Made by a program: the position numbers and the translations under genes. The notes beneath the pieces were generated by a model. It worked only from the letters and a program-made list of their open reading frames with translations. It did no database searches and was not told where the DNA came from. DNA of 64,000 nt, from contig NZ_BDBK01000002.1 of NCBI RefSeq assembly GCF_001612945.1, positions 372,001 to 436,000 on the forward strand, read 5' to 3'. Below, piece after piece: positions 54,142-63,081 of this stretch. Source of the stretch: Nocardia inohanensis NBRC 100128 (GTDB lineage Bacteria > Actinomycetota > Actinomycetes > Mycobacteriales > Mycobacteriaceae). Each line of letters starts with the position of its first letter. Position 1 is the stretch's first letter.

Positions 54142-55524
54142 ATGCCTCGTACAACGTCGTACTCCCAGTTCATCGCCTTGCCGCCGGAGCGTCTGTGGGC
54201 GGTGCTGGGAGATCCGCGGCGGTGGCCGGAGTGGAATCCGGCTGTGGCGGCGGTGAGTTTGCACAGTGAGCCGGCGGTGGAGGCGCGCGGGGATTATCTG
54301 CCGCGGGGGCGGGTTTCGAAGGCGGTGCACCGGCGGCTGGCCGAGCCGTTCGTGATCTCGACCTATGTGCCGGGGCGGGAGATCGGCATCGAACAGCCGG
54401 AGCCGGTGGGGACGATGCGGATGCGGTGGGTGTTGACGCCGCGGGACGGCGGGACCGAGGTGGTGCAGCAGCTCACCTTCGGTGGGGCGTCGGCTCCGGT
54501 CTTCCGGCGGGTTGCCGGGGACGACTTGCAGCGGGACGCGCATACGGCGTTCGCACGGCTGGCGCGGTTGGCCGGGTTGACGCCGGGGGAGGGGGCGCTG
54601 TCGGTTGTGATCGCCGGTGGGAGTGGGACTTTGGGGCGGATCCTCGCCGCCGACCTGGCCTGCCGGGGGCATCGGGTGAGCATTCTCACCCGGCGCCGGG
54701 ATACGGCCTTGCCTTACGAGCAGTACGAGTGGGATGGGCAGACCGTCGGGGATTGGGTTGCGGCGCTGCGGAATCCGGGGCCGACCGCGTTGATCAATCT
54801 GGCCGGGAAGTTGGTGGACTGCCGGCCTACCGAGCGGAATATCGCCGAGTTGCGCAACAGCCGGGTGGATTCGACGCGGGCGCTGGTGGAGGCATCCAAG
54901 ACCCTGGATCGGCCGCTGGACTACTGGATTCAGGCCAGTACCACCGCAATCTGGGCGGATGCGGGGGAGACCCGGTGCACCGAGACGACGCCGCTGCCGG
55001 TGCCGGGGTTGCCGCAGATGACCGGGGTGGCCGAGCCTTGGGAGCGGGCGTTCGCGGGGGCGAATACCCGGCATCACACGATCCTTCGCACCTCGATCGT
55101 GCTGGATCCGGATGCGCCCGCGTTGAAACGGCTGGCCGCGCTGACCAAGGCCGGGCTGGGCGGCAGCGTCGGCAACGGCAGGCAGTGGTTCTGCTGGATT
55201 CACCTCGACGATTGGCTGGCCATCGTGCGGGCGGGGCTCGGACTCGATCCGCGGGTCACGCTTCCGGACGGTGTAGTGGTGGCGGCCACCGAATTCCCGG
55301 TCCGGAATCGGGAATTGATGACCACCCTGCGGCGGCAGCTGCATCGGCCCTGGTCACCGCCGACGCCCGCCTGGGCGCTCAGCATCGGCGCGGTGTTCCT
55401 GCGCACCGACCCGGCGCTGGGTCTGACCGGTCGGTACGCCACGTCGGAAGTGCTGCGCAAGGCCGGTTTCCGGTTCCGGTACCCCACCCTGGACGAGGCG
55501 CTCGCGGATCTGCTCCCGCACTGA
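54142..55524 (+). CDS. SRPBCC domain fused to TIGR01777-family epimerase
   Basis: A 460-residue fusion. Residues ~1-145 are an SRPBCC/START-like lipid-binding domain (ALPPERLWAVLGDPRRWPEW, TEVVQQLTFGG). From ~152 an extended SDR begins with VVIAGGSGTLGRILAADL, followed by INLAGKLVDCRPTERNIAEL, SRVDSTRALVEA and the C-terminal FLRTDPALGLTGRYATS region typical of TIGR01777 (SulA/YfcH) proteins. The family may bind a lipid-like ligand and reduce or epimerise it; the substrate is unknown. Both domains look intact. A single-gene unit. Confidence 0.87.
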   Translation: MPRTTSYSQFIALPPERLWAVLGDPRRWPEWNPAVAAVSLHSEPAVEARGDYLPRGRVSKAVHRRLAEPFVISTYVPGREIGIEQPEPVGTMRMRWVLTPRDGGTEVVQQLTFGGASAPVFRRVAGDDLQRDAHTAFARLARLAGLTPGEGALSVVIAGGSGTLGRILAADLACRGHRVSILTRRRDTALPYEQYEWDGQTVGDWVAALRNPGPTALINLAGKLVDCRPTERNIAELRNSRVDSTRALVEASKTLDRPLDYWIQASTTAIWADAGETRCTETTPLPVPGLPQMTGVAEPWERAFAGANTRHHTILRTSIVLDPDAPALKRLAALTKAGLGGSVGNGRQWFCWIHLDDWLAIVRAGLGLDPRVTLPDGVVVAATEFPVRNRELMTTLRRQLHRPWSPPTPAWALSIGAVFLRTDPALGLTGRYATSEVLRKAGFRFRYPTLDEALADLLPH

Positions 55525-55552
55525 CGGTTCCGGACCGCCGCTCACGCAATAG

Positions 55553-55573
55553 GGTCATCTGCCCGATACCCCC
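55553..55573 (+). promoter_or_regulatory. Shared upstream box, copy A
   Basis: GGTCATCTGCCCGATACCCCC, 24 bases before the NDH-2-like start. It matches copy B (62515-62535) at 18 of 21 positions. Confidence 0.45.
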
Positions 55574-55596
55574 GGCCTGCCACGGGAAATAACGTC

Positions 55597-56799
55597 TTGA
55601 CCGTGAGCATCAACCATCACGTCGTCGTCCTCGGCGCCGGATACTCGGGAATGACGTGCGCCACCCGCCTGGCGCGCCGCCTGCGCGCACACGACGATGT
55701 CTTCATCACGCTCGTCAACCCCTCGCCGCGATTCACCGAGCGGCTGCGGCTGCACTCCCACGCCGCCGGGCACACGCGCGCGGATCTGCTCATCGAGGAG
55801 CTGCTGGACGATACCGGCATCGAATTCGTCTGCGGCACAGCCACGAAGATCGATACCGAGACCCGGCGGCTGACCGTCGAAACGCTCGGTCAGGTGCGCG
55901 GCATCGAATACGACACCCTGGTGTACGCGCTCGGCAGCCGCACCGACACCTCGACGGTGCCCGGCGCCGATCAGCACGCCTTCACGCTCAACTCGCCACA
56001 GGACGCGGCGCGGGTGGCGCGGCGGCTGGCCGAACTTCGCGGCGACAGCCGGATCACCGTCTGCGGCGGCGGCCTCACCGGGGTCGAAGCGGCCACCGAG
56101 TTCGCGGAAGCCTATCCGGCGCTGCGGGTTTCACTGGTCACCGATGGCGAACCCGGCGCCATGATGGGCCCCCGGGCGCGCGCCCACATGCACCGGGCCT
56201 TCGGCCGCCTCGGGGTGACCGCGCGCAGCGGACGCGTCACCAAGGTGCTGCCGGATGCGGTCGAGATCGGCGGAACCGGCCTGCTGCCTTCGGATCTCAC
56301 GCTGTGGACCACCGGCGTGAAAGTGCCCGGCCTCGCGGCCGCCTCCGGAATCGGCACGGACGCAAGGGGTGTCATCGCCGTAGATCCCACCCTGCGTGCG
56401 CTCACCCATCCCGATATCTACGCGATCGGCGACGCGGCCGCCATTCGCCAAGCCTGGGGCACGCTGCACGGCACCTGCCAGAGCGGCATTCCCAGCGGTG
56501 CGCACGCCGCCGACTCGATCGCCCGCGAACTGCGCGGCGGGGTGCCGAAGCCGTTCCGGTTCGGCTACTTCCATCAGCCCGTGAGCCTCGGCCGCAAGGA
56601 CGCGGTCGTTCAATTCACCCGCTACGACGACACTCCCGGCCGTTTCCTGCTGACCGGCCGCCGGGCGGTCGCCTACAAGGAATGGGTCAGCTCCAGCCCG
56701 CCGGTGACCTTCGTGAAGATGAAGGGCCTGTTCGGATTGCTCCGTCCGACCGGCATGTCCAAAGGTGGTCGCGCCACCCGCAAGCCGTACGCGGCCTGA
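55597..56799 (+). CDS. NDH-2-like NAD(P)/FAD-dependent oxidoreductase
   Basis: A 400-residue two-dinucleotide-fold flavoprotein: FAD motif VVVLGAGYSGMTCATRLARR (~8-27), second motif ITVCGGGLTGVEAATEFAE (~150-168), and the FAD-ribityl motif IYAIGDAAAI (~268-277). It resembles type II NADH dehydrogenases and related quinone reductases; no membrane-anchoring helix is obvious beyond an amphipathic C-terminus. The start is TTG 55597 or GTG 55603. Next to, and convergent with, the LuxR-LAL pair, and preceded by a box that recurs in the LAL region. Confidence 0.87.
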   Translation: MTVSINHHVVVLGAGYSGMTCATRLARRLRAHDDVFITLVNPSPRFTERLRLHSHAAGHTRADLLIEELLDDTGIEFVCGTATKIDTETRRLTVETLGQVRGIEYDTLVYALGSRTDTSTVPGADQHAFTLNSPQDAARVARRLAELRGDSRITVCGGGLTGVEAATEFAEAYPALRVSLVTDGEPGAMMGPRARAHMHRAFGRLGVTARSGRVTKVLPDAVEIGGTGLLPSDLTLWTTGVKVPGLAAASGIGTDARGVIAVDPTLRALTHPDIYAIGDAAAIRQAWGTLHGTCQSGIPSGAHAADSIARELRGGVPKPFRFGYFHQPVSLGRKDAVVQFTRYDDTPGRFLLTGRRAVAYKEWVSSSPPVTFVKMKGLFGLLRPTGMSKGGRATRKPYAA

Positions 56800-56816
56800 A
56801 TGAACGCCGTTACGAC

Positions 56817-59504
56817 TCAACCCAAGTCGAGCCTGGCCAGCTCCACTCGATTCGAGACGCCCAGCTTCCGGAAGACCCGCGACAGGTGGTGACCGACCGT
56901 CTTGGGGCTGATGAACAGGCGCGCGCCGATCTCCTTGTTGGTCGCGCCCGCCGCCGCGATCCGAGCGACCTGCAATTCCTGCGGGCTGAGGGCCTCCGCC
57001 GGCGTGCCCGCGTCGGGGACCGCGGACTCGCCGACCGCCCGCAGTTCGGTGCGGGCCTGATCGGCCCAGGGCCGCGCGCCCAGGCGCTCGAAAGTTTCGA
57101 AGGCTTCCCGCAATTCGATGCGGGCCTCCGCCTGCCGGCGCTGTCTGCGCAGCCATTCGCCGTAGCGCAGCCCGGTGCGGGCGCGGTCGAACCAGCGCTC
57201 CTGACGGGCGTGCAGTTCCAGCGCGCGCGTGAAGGCGGTCCCATCGCCGGTGATCAGGGCCCGGCCGCGTAGCATGAGCGCCTCGGCCCACGGTTCGTCC
57301 AGGGCAGCCGCCCACTTCTCCAATTCCGCCAGCGCCGCCTTCGCCCGCTCGGTCTGCCCGGTGCGCACCGCGGCCTCCACCCGGTCGGCGTGCGCCGGTA
57401 GCCATTGGGCGTGACCGCGCATTGGGCCGCGATCGAGTTCCTCCAGGCGGTCCAAGGCGGAATCGTAACGGCCGTAACCCATATCGAGCAGCGCGTGCGC
57501 CCATTCGCAGCGCGCGAAATGCATGGCATTGACCTCGGGGGCGTTCGAGGCGCGGACGCTCGCGATCAGCTCGTGGCACGGCAACTCCGCACCGCGCACG
57601 GCGGCGGTGAGAGCCAGGATGGAATCGGCCATGGCGACGCGGCCGGGCTGGTCGATATCCAGGGCCAGGCGTTTGCCCTCGACGGTGAGCGCCTCCGCCT
57701 CGCGGAAGCCGCCGGCCAGGAATTCGATCAGGGCCGCGGACAATTCGACCGAGGACAACCAGGCCAGGCGGCCCTGCGTGCGGTACTCGTCGGCGATTTC
57801 GGTGAGGATGGCGCGGCCCTCGTCGACCGCGCCGACCAGCAGGGCTTGCAGGCCGAGGGAGAAGCGCAGGCTCGGATTGTGGTGGCGCAGCCGGTCGACA
57901 GTGGTGAAATTGCCGCGCAGCAGGGCGATTCCGCGGGCCGGGTCCGGTTCGTAGAGACCGAGGGTGCCGTCCACGGCGGCGATCATGACATCACGGTCCA
58001 ACCCGGGCGGCAGGGCGCGCAGCATCTCCAGCACCGTGCGCAGTCCGTCCAGGTCGCCCAGGGTCCAGGCGGCGCGGCTGGCGTCGAGCAGCAGGACGGC
58101 CGCGAATTCCGGTTCCCGGCCGGCGATCCGGGCCGCGCCGTCGACGAAGAGGTGATAGGCGTTGCGCAGGTAGTCGAGGTCGAATTCGATATTGCCCAGC
58201 ATTTTCGCGATTCGCGACCAGCGCTCCGGCTCGCGGGTGTACGGCTCGGCGGCTGCGGCCAGACGGCGTACGCGCTGGAATCTGCCGGCGTCCCAAGCGG
58301 TTTCGATGGCCGACACCAGTCTTCTGCCGCGTTCGGCCGGATCCGGGGTCAATTGCGCGGCCCGTTCCCAGGCGCTCGCGGCGGCCGCGTAGCCGGTGCG
58401 GTCGGTGGCCCGGCGAGCAGCGGATTCCAGTGCGGCGGCGACGTTTTCGTCCGGTCGCGTGGTCGCGAAGGCGAGATGCCAGGCGCGACGGTCCGGATCG
58501 CCGTCCAGGGCGTCGGCGAGCGCCGCGTGCACCGCGGTCCGGGTGGGTTCCGCGGCCAGGCGATAGGCGGCGGTGCGCACCAGCGGATGCCGGAAGCGCA
58601 CCGACTGGCCGCTGACGGTGATCATGCCGGTGCGTTCGGCGTCGGCGAGCGGCTCCGCGCCGGAACCCAGCGCCGCCAGTACCCGCAGGACCAGGCCGAG
58701 CGACCCGGATTCGTCGGCGGCCGCGATCAGCAGCGCCAGCCGGGTCGATTCCGGCAGATGCGCGATGTGCTCCTGGAAACCCGAGCGCAGGCGTTCGGAC
58801 AGGGTCGGCGGGCCCACCGGCGGCGCGTCCAGGTTCATGCCCGGAAGCTCCAGCAGCGCCAGCGGATTGCCACCCGACTCCGCGATCACCCGCTCGCGGA
58901 TCTCGAAGGGCAGGTCGGGGATTCGCTCGGCCAGCAGGGCGCGAGTCTGATCGCCGTCGAGCCGCGGCGGCACCAGCACATCCAAGCCCGGCGCGGTGAA
59001 TTCCGGGCGGCCCGCGAAGATCATCACCACGCCCTCCGCGTCGAGCCGCCGCGCCGTGAACAGCAGGGCGTCCAGGGAGGCGCGATCCACCCATTGGGCA
59101 TCGTCGATGAGGCACAGCACGGGGCCGCGCGCCGACACTTCGGCCAGCAGCGACAGCGTCGCCAAGCCCACCAGGAACCGCTCCGGATGTTCCGTCGCAC
59201 CCAGTCCCAACGCGCTCGACAGCGCCAGTGCCTGCGGCCGCGGCAACCTCGGCAACAACTCCAGCGCCGGTTCGAGCAGCCGCCGCAACCCCGAGTACGG
59301 CAGCTCGGCCGCGGATTCCATACCCACGCAACGCAATACGAGCCAAGAGGCATCAGCCGCCGCGGCGGCCCGCTCCAGCAGCACCGACTTCCCGGCCCCC
59401 GGTTCACCGACGACCGCCACCGCCCCGCTGCGCCCGCTCGACCCTGCGGCCGACAACCGTGCGATCCACCGCTCTTCCCGATCCCGCCCGTAAAGCCGCA
59501 CCAC
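56817..59504 (-). CDS. LuxR-family ATPase regulator (LAL type) 1
   Basis: An 895-residue regulator of the LAL group. The N-terminal AAA/NB domain has Walker A GEPGAGKS (33-40) and Walker B VLCLIDDAQWVD; a long helical-repeat (TPR-like) middle follows, then a C-terminal LuxR helix-turn-helix (LSPQELQVARIAAAGATNKEI and GARLFISPKTVGHHLSRVFR, ~830-890). LALs need ATP or inducer binding to activate transcription, often of secondary-metabolite genes. Start ATG 59504, 3 bases after the upstream LAL2 stop, so the two form an operon. Full length; no regulated gene is obvious except neighbours. Confidence 0.93.
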   Translation of the reverse strand: MVRLYGRDREERWIARLSAAGSSGRSGAVAVVGEPGAGKSVLLERAAAAADASWLVLRCVGMESAAELPYSGLRRLLEPALELLPRLPRPQALALSSALGLGATEHPERFLVGLATLSLLAEVSARGPVLCLIDDAQWVDRASLDALLFTARRLDAEGVVMIFAGRPEFTAPGLDVLVPPRLDGDQTRALLAERIPDLPFEIRERVIAESGGNPLALLELPGMNLDAPPVGPPTLSERLRSGFQEHIAHLPESTRLALLIAAADESGSLGLVLRVLAALGSGAEPLADAERTGMITVSGQSVRFRHPLVRTAAYRLAAEPTRTAVHAALADALDGDPDRRAWHLAFATTRPDENVAAALESAARRATDRTGYAAAASAWERAAQLTPDPAERGRRLVSAIETAWDAGRFQRVRRLAAAAEPYTREPERWSRIAKMLGNIEFDLDYLRNAYHLFVDGAARIAGREPEFAAVLLLDASRAAWTLGDLDGLRTVLEMLRALPPGLDRDVMIAAVDGTLGLYEPDPARGIALLRGNFTTVDRLRHHNPSLRFSLGLQALLVGAVDEGRAILTEIADEYRTQGRLAWLSSVELSAALIEFLAGGFREAEALTVEGKRLALDIDQPGRVAMADSILALTAAVRGAELPCHELIASVRASNAPEVNAMHFARCEWAHALLDMGYGRYDSALDRLEELDRGPMRGHAQWLPAHADRVEAAVRTGQTERAKAALAELEKWAAALDEPWAEALMLRGRALITGDGTAFTRALELHARQERWFDRARTGLRYGEWLRRQRRQAEARIELREAFETFERLGARPWADQARTELRAVGESAVPDAGTPAEALSPQELQVARIAAAGATNKEIGARLFISPKTVGHHLSRVFRKLGVSNRVELARLDLG

Positions 59505-59507
59505 GGA

Positions 59508-62450
59508 CTACTCCTCTTCGATCGGCACCAGCCGCGCGAGCTCCACCCGGCTCCGCACCCCCAGCTTCGGGAATGCCCGATACAGGTGATGCCCCACCGT
59601 CTTCGGACTGATCGACAACCGCGCCCCGATCTCGTTATTGGTAGCGCCCCGCGCCGCCAAGCGCACCACCTGCGTCTCCTGCGGCGTCAACCCGTCCAGC
59701 ACCTCGCTTGTTCCAGGTGTGGTGATGCTCGCGTTCCCCCGATCCGGCCCGCCCGCCGTGGTAGAGACGCGTGCGCCGCCGGCCGCGGCGAGCCCGTTCA
59801 CCGCCGCCCCTGCCCCGCCCGGATCCGGGTTCGAGCGGCAGTCGGCGGAACTCGGGTACCGGCCCGCCACACCGCCTCGATCAGCCGATACGCAGGAACC
59901 CTTGGAGTCGGTCCGGTCGCCGGAGCTCCGGAATCGCCGGTCTGTCGTGCGGTGCTGCGCGGAGCCGGCGGCGGAGAGTTCGGCGTTCGCGCGATCGGCC
60001 CACGGGCGGGCGCCGAGCCGCTCGAAATCGGCTGCGGCGGAACGCAGGTGGGTGCGCGCGGCCAGCAGGCGGCGGTTGCGGCGTAGCCATTCGCCATAGA
60101 GGAGCTGGGTGCGGGCGTGGTCGAAACCGCGGTTGGCGGCGGCGTGCAGGGCGAGGGCCTGTTCGAAGCGGGCGGGGTCGCCGTCGACCAGGGCTCGGCA
60201 GCGCAGGCTCAAGGCTCGGATCCAGGTGGTGCCGGTGGCATCGGCGAAAGCGGCCAGCGCGGAGAGGGGTTCGGCCGCGCGGTCCGGGGTACGCAGGCGC
60301 ACCGCGGCTTCCACACGGTCGGCGAGCAGGTGCGGCCATTGGCCCAGGGGGCGTAGCGGTCCCGTGCCCAGCGTTTCACCGCGGTGCACGGCGGCCTCGA
60401 AATTGCCCTGCGCGAGATCCAGGAGCAGTAGCGCCCATTCGCAGTGCGCGGCGTCGATGGTGTTGCGGCCGCGCTCGGCCCGGTGCGCCTGGCGGTCGGT
60501 CAGTTCCCGGCAGCGGTCCGCCTCGCCGCGAATCGCCATGAGCACGGCCAGGATCGATTCCGCGTGCAGCACGCGGTTGGGCAGCCCGCCATCCTCGGTG
60601 ATGCGGGTGACGTCCAGACAGGACGCCTCCGCGGTCTGGGCGGCAATCGAGCAGGAGGTCTCGGCGGCTTCGAAATCGCCGATGAGCAGCTGGGTGGTGG
60701 CCAGTGAGGCGTACACGGCGGGCGTCCGGCAGATCATGCCGCGCGCGGTGTAGGACGCCACCACCTCGCGCAGCACATCGTGGGCGTCGTCGGTATCGCC
60801 GGTGAGCGCGGCCAGCAGGCCCAGCAGGAAGCGCACCGCCGGATCGGGGAGGTCGTGCCGGGCCGCCACGGCCGCGCGAATGGCCGTCGCGCCCGCCTCG
60901 AACTGCCCGGTGAACAACAGGTTCGGGCCCTCGACCGCGGCGAGCAGCGGCTGCCACGACTCATCCAGGTCGAGTCCCCGCATCCGCTCCACCGCCGCCT
61001 GCGCGGCAGCCCGGTCACCGGTGGTCCAGGCGGCGCGGGCGGCGTCCATACAGGCCAGTGCGGCCTGTTCGGGATGGGTGGGGGCGAGTTCGTCGGCGGC
61101 GCTGGTCGAGAGTTCGTAGGCGGCGGCGATGGAACCGTATTCGAAGGCCAAGCGGGCCCGCAGATTTCGCATGCCGGCGCGGTCCACGGTCGCCAACGCG
61201 GCCAAATCGATGCGGTCGGCGGTAGTCAGCGCCTGCTCCGGGCGGCCCGCATCGGCCAGCGCCTCCACCGCGCGAATCCGCCGGGCGCCCCGCCGAATTC
61301 GATCCGGACTCAGATTGGCGGCCCGTTCGAAAGCCGAAGCCGCGGCGGCGTACGCGGCCCGGTCGTATGCCCGATCTGCCGCGGATTCCAAAGTGGCGGC
61401 GACTTTTTCGTCCGGAGCGGGGGTGGCGAAGGCGAGATGCCAGGCCTGCCGGTCCGGATCGAACGCGAGGGTTTCGGCCAGGGCGGCATGCACGGCCAGC
61501 CGCTCGGTGAAGGGCGCCAGCTGGTAGGCGGCCGACCGTTTGAGCGGATGCTGGAAAGCCACCGTATTCCCGGAAACCGTGACCATGCAGGAGTTCTCGG
61601 CCTCCACCAGCGCATGGTCGTCCAGGCCGAGCCGCGCCAGGGCTTCCCGCACCACCCGCGCGTCACCGCTCTCCTCCGCCGCAGCGACCAGCAGCGCCAC
61701 CTGGGCCGCTTTCGACTGCGCGGCAATATGGGCCTGATAGCCCAGCCGCAGCCGCTCCGGCAGCGGCAACGGCCCCACCGGGTACGCGTCGAGATCCATG
61801 CGCGGTAATTCCAAGACCGCCAGGGGATTTCCGGCCGCCTCGGCCAGCACCCGCTCCCGCCGCTCCGGCAGCAGCCCGGGGAATCCGTCATCCAGCAGCG
61901 CCCGCGACTGCCCGGGATCCAAGGGCGTCAACCGCATACGCTCCGCCACCTGCGGCGGGTAGGGCGGGCGGGCCGCGAACACCAGCAGCGCCGCGTCCCC
62001 GCGCAGGCGCTGCGCAGCGAACGACAGCGCGTCCGCCGACGGCCGATCCAGCCATTGCGCGTCGTCGATCAGGCACAGCACCGGCCCGAGCGCCGCCAGC
62101 AGCGCCACGGTCGCCCGCCCCACCATGAATCGATCGATGGGCGTGGCGGCACTCAATCCAAGGGCCCGGCGCAGCGTGTCCCGATGCCTGTCCGGGAGCA
62201 GGTCCACCCGATCCAGCACCGGGTACAGCAGCAATTGCAGCCCGGCGAACGGCAATTCGGATTCGCTCTCGACCCCGGCGCAACGCAGCACCCGCCACGA
62301 ACCGTCCACCAGCTCCGAGGTGCGCTGCAAGAGCGCGGATTTCCCCTCGCCCGGATCGCCCAGCACGGCCAGCGCCCCGCCCCGGCCGGCCGCGGCGGCA
62401 TCGAGCAGATCACCGATCCGCCGCAGCTCCGCTACCCGGCCGTAGAGCAT
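59508..62450 (-). CDS. LuxR-family ATPase regulator (LAL type) 2
   Basis: About 980 residues, a paralogue of the next gene. Walker A GDPGEGKS, Walker B VLCLIDDAQWLDRPSADALS and a C-terminal helix-turn-helix (LTPQETQVVRLAARGATNNE, GARLSISPKTVGHH). Unlike LAL1 it has an ~85-residue Ser/Gly/Asp-rich linker between the helical middle and the DNA-binding domain (after NAELSAAGS). ATG at 62450 aligns with the conserved LYGR start of the three LALs; the frame is open to a GTG at 62510. Transcribed with LAL1. Confidence 0.92.
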   Translation of the reverse strand: MLYGRVAELRRIGDLLDAAAAGRGGALAVLGDPGEGKSALLQRTSELVDGSWRVLRCAGVESESELPFAGLQLLLYPVLDRVDLLPDRHRDTLRRALGLSAATPIDRFMVGRATVALLAALGPVLCLIDDAQWLDRPSADALSFAAQRLRGDAALLVFAARPPYPPQVAERMRLTPLDPGQSRALLDDGFPGLLPERRERVLAEAAGNPLAVLELPRMDLDAYPVGPLPLPERLRLGYQAHIAAQSKAAQVALLVAAAEESGDARVVREALARLGLDDHALVEAENSCMVTVSGNTVAFQHPLKRSAAYQLAPFTERLAVHAALAETLAFDPDRQAWHLAFATPAPDEKVAATLESAADRAYDRAAYAAAASAFERAANLSPDRIRRGARRIRAVEALADAGRPEQALTTADRIDLAALATVDRAGMRNLRARLAFEYGSIAAAYELSTSAADELAPTHPEQAALACMDAARAAWTTGDRAAAQAAVERMRGLDLDESWQPLLAAVEGPNLLFTGQFEAGATAIRAAVAARHDLPDPAVRFLLGLLAALTGDTDDAHDVLREVVASYTARGMICRTPAVYASLATTQLLIGDFEAAETSCSIAAQTAEASCLDVTRITEDGGLPNRVLHAESILAVLMAIRGEADRCRELTDRQAHRAERGRNTIDAAHCEWALLLLDLAQGNFEAAVHRGETLGTGPLRPLGQWPHLLADRVEAAVRLRTPDRAAEPLSALAAFADATGTTWIRALSLRCRALVDGDPARFEQALALHAAANRGFDHARTQLLYGEWLRRNRRLLAARTHLRSAAADFERLGARPWADRANAELSAAGSAQHRTTDRRFRSSGDRTDSKGSCVSADRGGVAGRYPSSADCRSNPDPGGAGAAVNGLAAAGGARVSTTAGGPDRGNASITTPGTSEVLDGLTPQETQVVRLAARGATNNEIGARLSISPKTVGHHLYRAFPKLGVRSRVELARLVPIEEE

Positions 62451-62514
62451 GGTGCTCAAAGCCTTTCGATCATCCCCCGCCGCCGATCCCCCGATTGTCC
62501 GGTCCCTCACATTA

Positions 62515-62535
62515 GGTCATTCGCCCGATACCTCC
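62515..62535 (+). promoter_or_regulatory. Shared upstream box, copy B
   Basis: GGTCATTCGCCCGATACCTCC, in the divergent space between LAL2 and the ORF at 62571; 18 of 21 positions match copy A at 55553. Confidence 0.45.
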
Positions 62536-62570
62536 TGTCACGTTTCACCCCCCAGGATCGTCTGGTGGGT

Positions 62571-62864
62571 ATGAACGCAACGACGCGGGCCGATGCCGCC
62601 GATCAGCGTTACCACCGCGCGCCCGGCCGGAAACGCTCCATCGACACGGTCTTTCCGGCTCATCGGCCGGTACCGCCGGGTGAGATCGTCCGGTACGGCT
62701 CGACAATCCGCCTGCCCGCCGCCGCCGATCGCGGTGTGCTCGACGTCTCTTCGCAGACCCGCGGCGGATCCCACGAACCGAAGTCATGTGATTCGCAGCC
62801 GGCCGATTGGATATGCCTTGCGTGGCTGCCCGGCTCGGCGCGTGCGGTGGCTTCCCTGAGCTGA
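62571..62864 (+). CDS. Uncertain small ORF, 97 residues
   Basis: An ORF starting at ATG 62571 (GGTGGGT upstream). The first ~60 residues show coding-like third-position G/C (MNATTRADAADQRYHRAPGR, PVPPGEIVRYG); the last ~35 are Ser/Cys-rich and look less like a protein. It matches no family I know. In its favour are an upstream box also found before the NDH-2-like gene and a strong downstream terminator. It could be a truncated or degraded gene, or a non-coding transcript. Confidence 0.3.
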   Translation: MNATTRADAADQRYHRAPGRKRSIDTVFPAHRPVPPGEIVRYGSTIRLPAAADRGVLDVSSQTRGGSHEPKSCDSQPADWICLAWLPGSARAVASLS

Positions 62865-62946
62865 GCGCTGGTCGGCCGGTCCGGTCCCCTCGCGGTTCCC
62901 AACCGCCGCGACCCCGGAACGGCGGGCACCCCCGCAGCGCTCGGGC

Positions 62947-62978
62947 GGGGTCTCGGAGGCACATCTCTCCGAGACCCC
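62947..62978 (+). terminator. Strong rho-independent terminator
   Basis: Perfect 12-bp stem GGGGTCTCGGAG / CTCCGAGACCCC with an 8-nt loop, followed on the + strand by GCGCTTCCCTTTTCG. It implies a + strand transcript ending here, from the 62571 ORF promoter. The rest of 62865-63081 holds no recognisable gene. Confidence 0.85.
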
Positions 62979-63040
62979 GCGCTTCCCTTTTCGTGTGTCG
63001 CAGACCCCAATTCCCGGGTCTTTGTCTGGATTGTCCGAAT

Positions 63041-63053
63041 GACCATTTGCTCG
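63041..63053 (+). promoter_or_regulatory. Weak relative of the shared box
   Basis: GACCATTTGCTCG upstream of LAL3 matches the first 13 bases of copy B (GGTCATTCGCCCG) at 9 positions, and all four differences are transitions. It lies 28 bases before the LAL3 GTG. Suggestive only. Confidence 0.25.
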
Positions 63054-63081
63054 TGTAGAGCCTGCCCCTTAGGTTGTCGAA

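Noticed and set aside
62593..62859. An 88-codon frame overlapping the 62571 ORF
   Set aside because: Out of frame with the only start that has a ribosome-site-like sequence; Arg/Pro/Ser-rich shadow composition.
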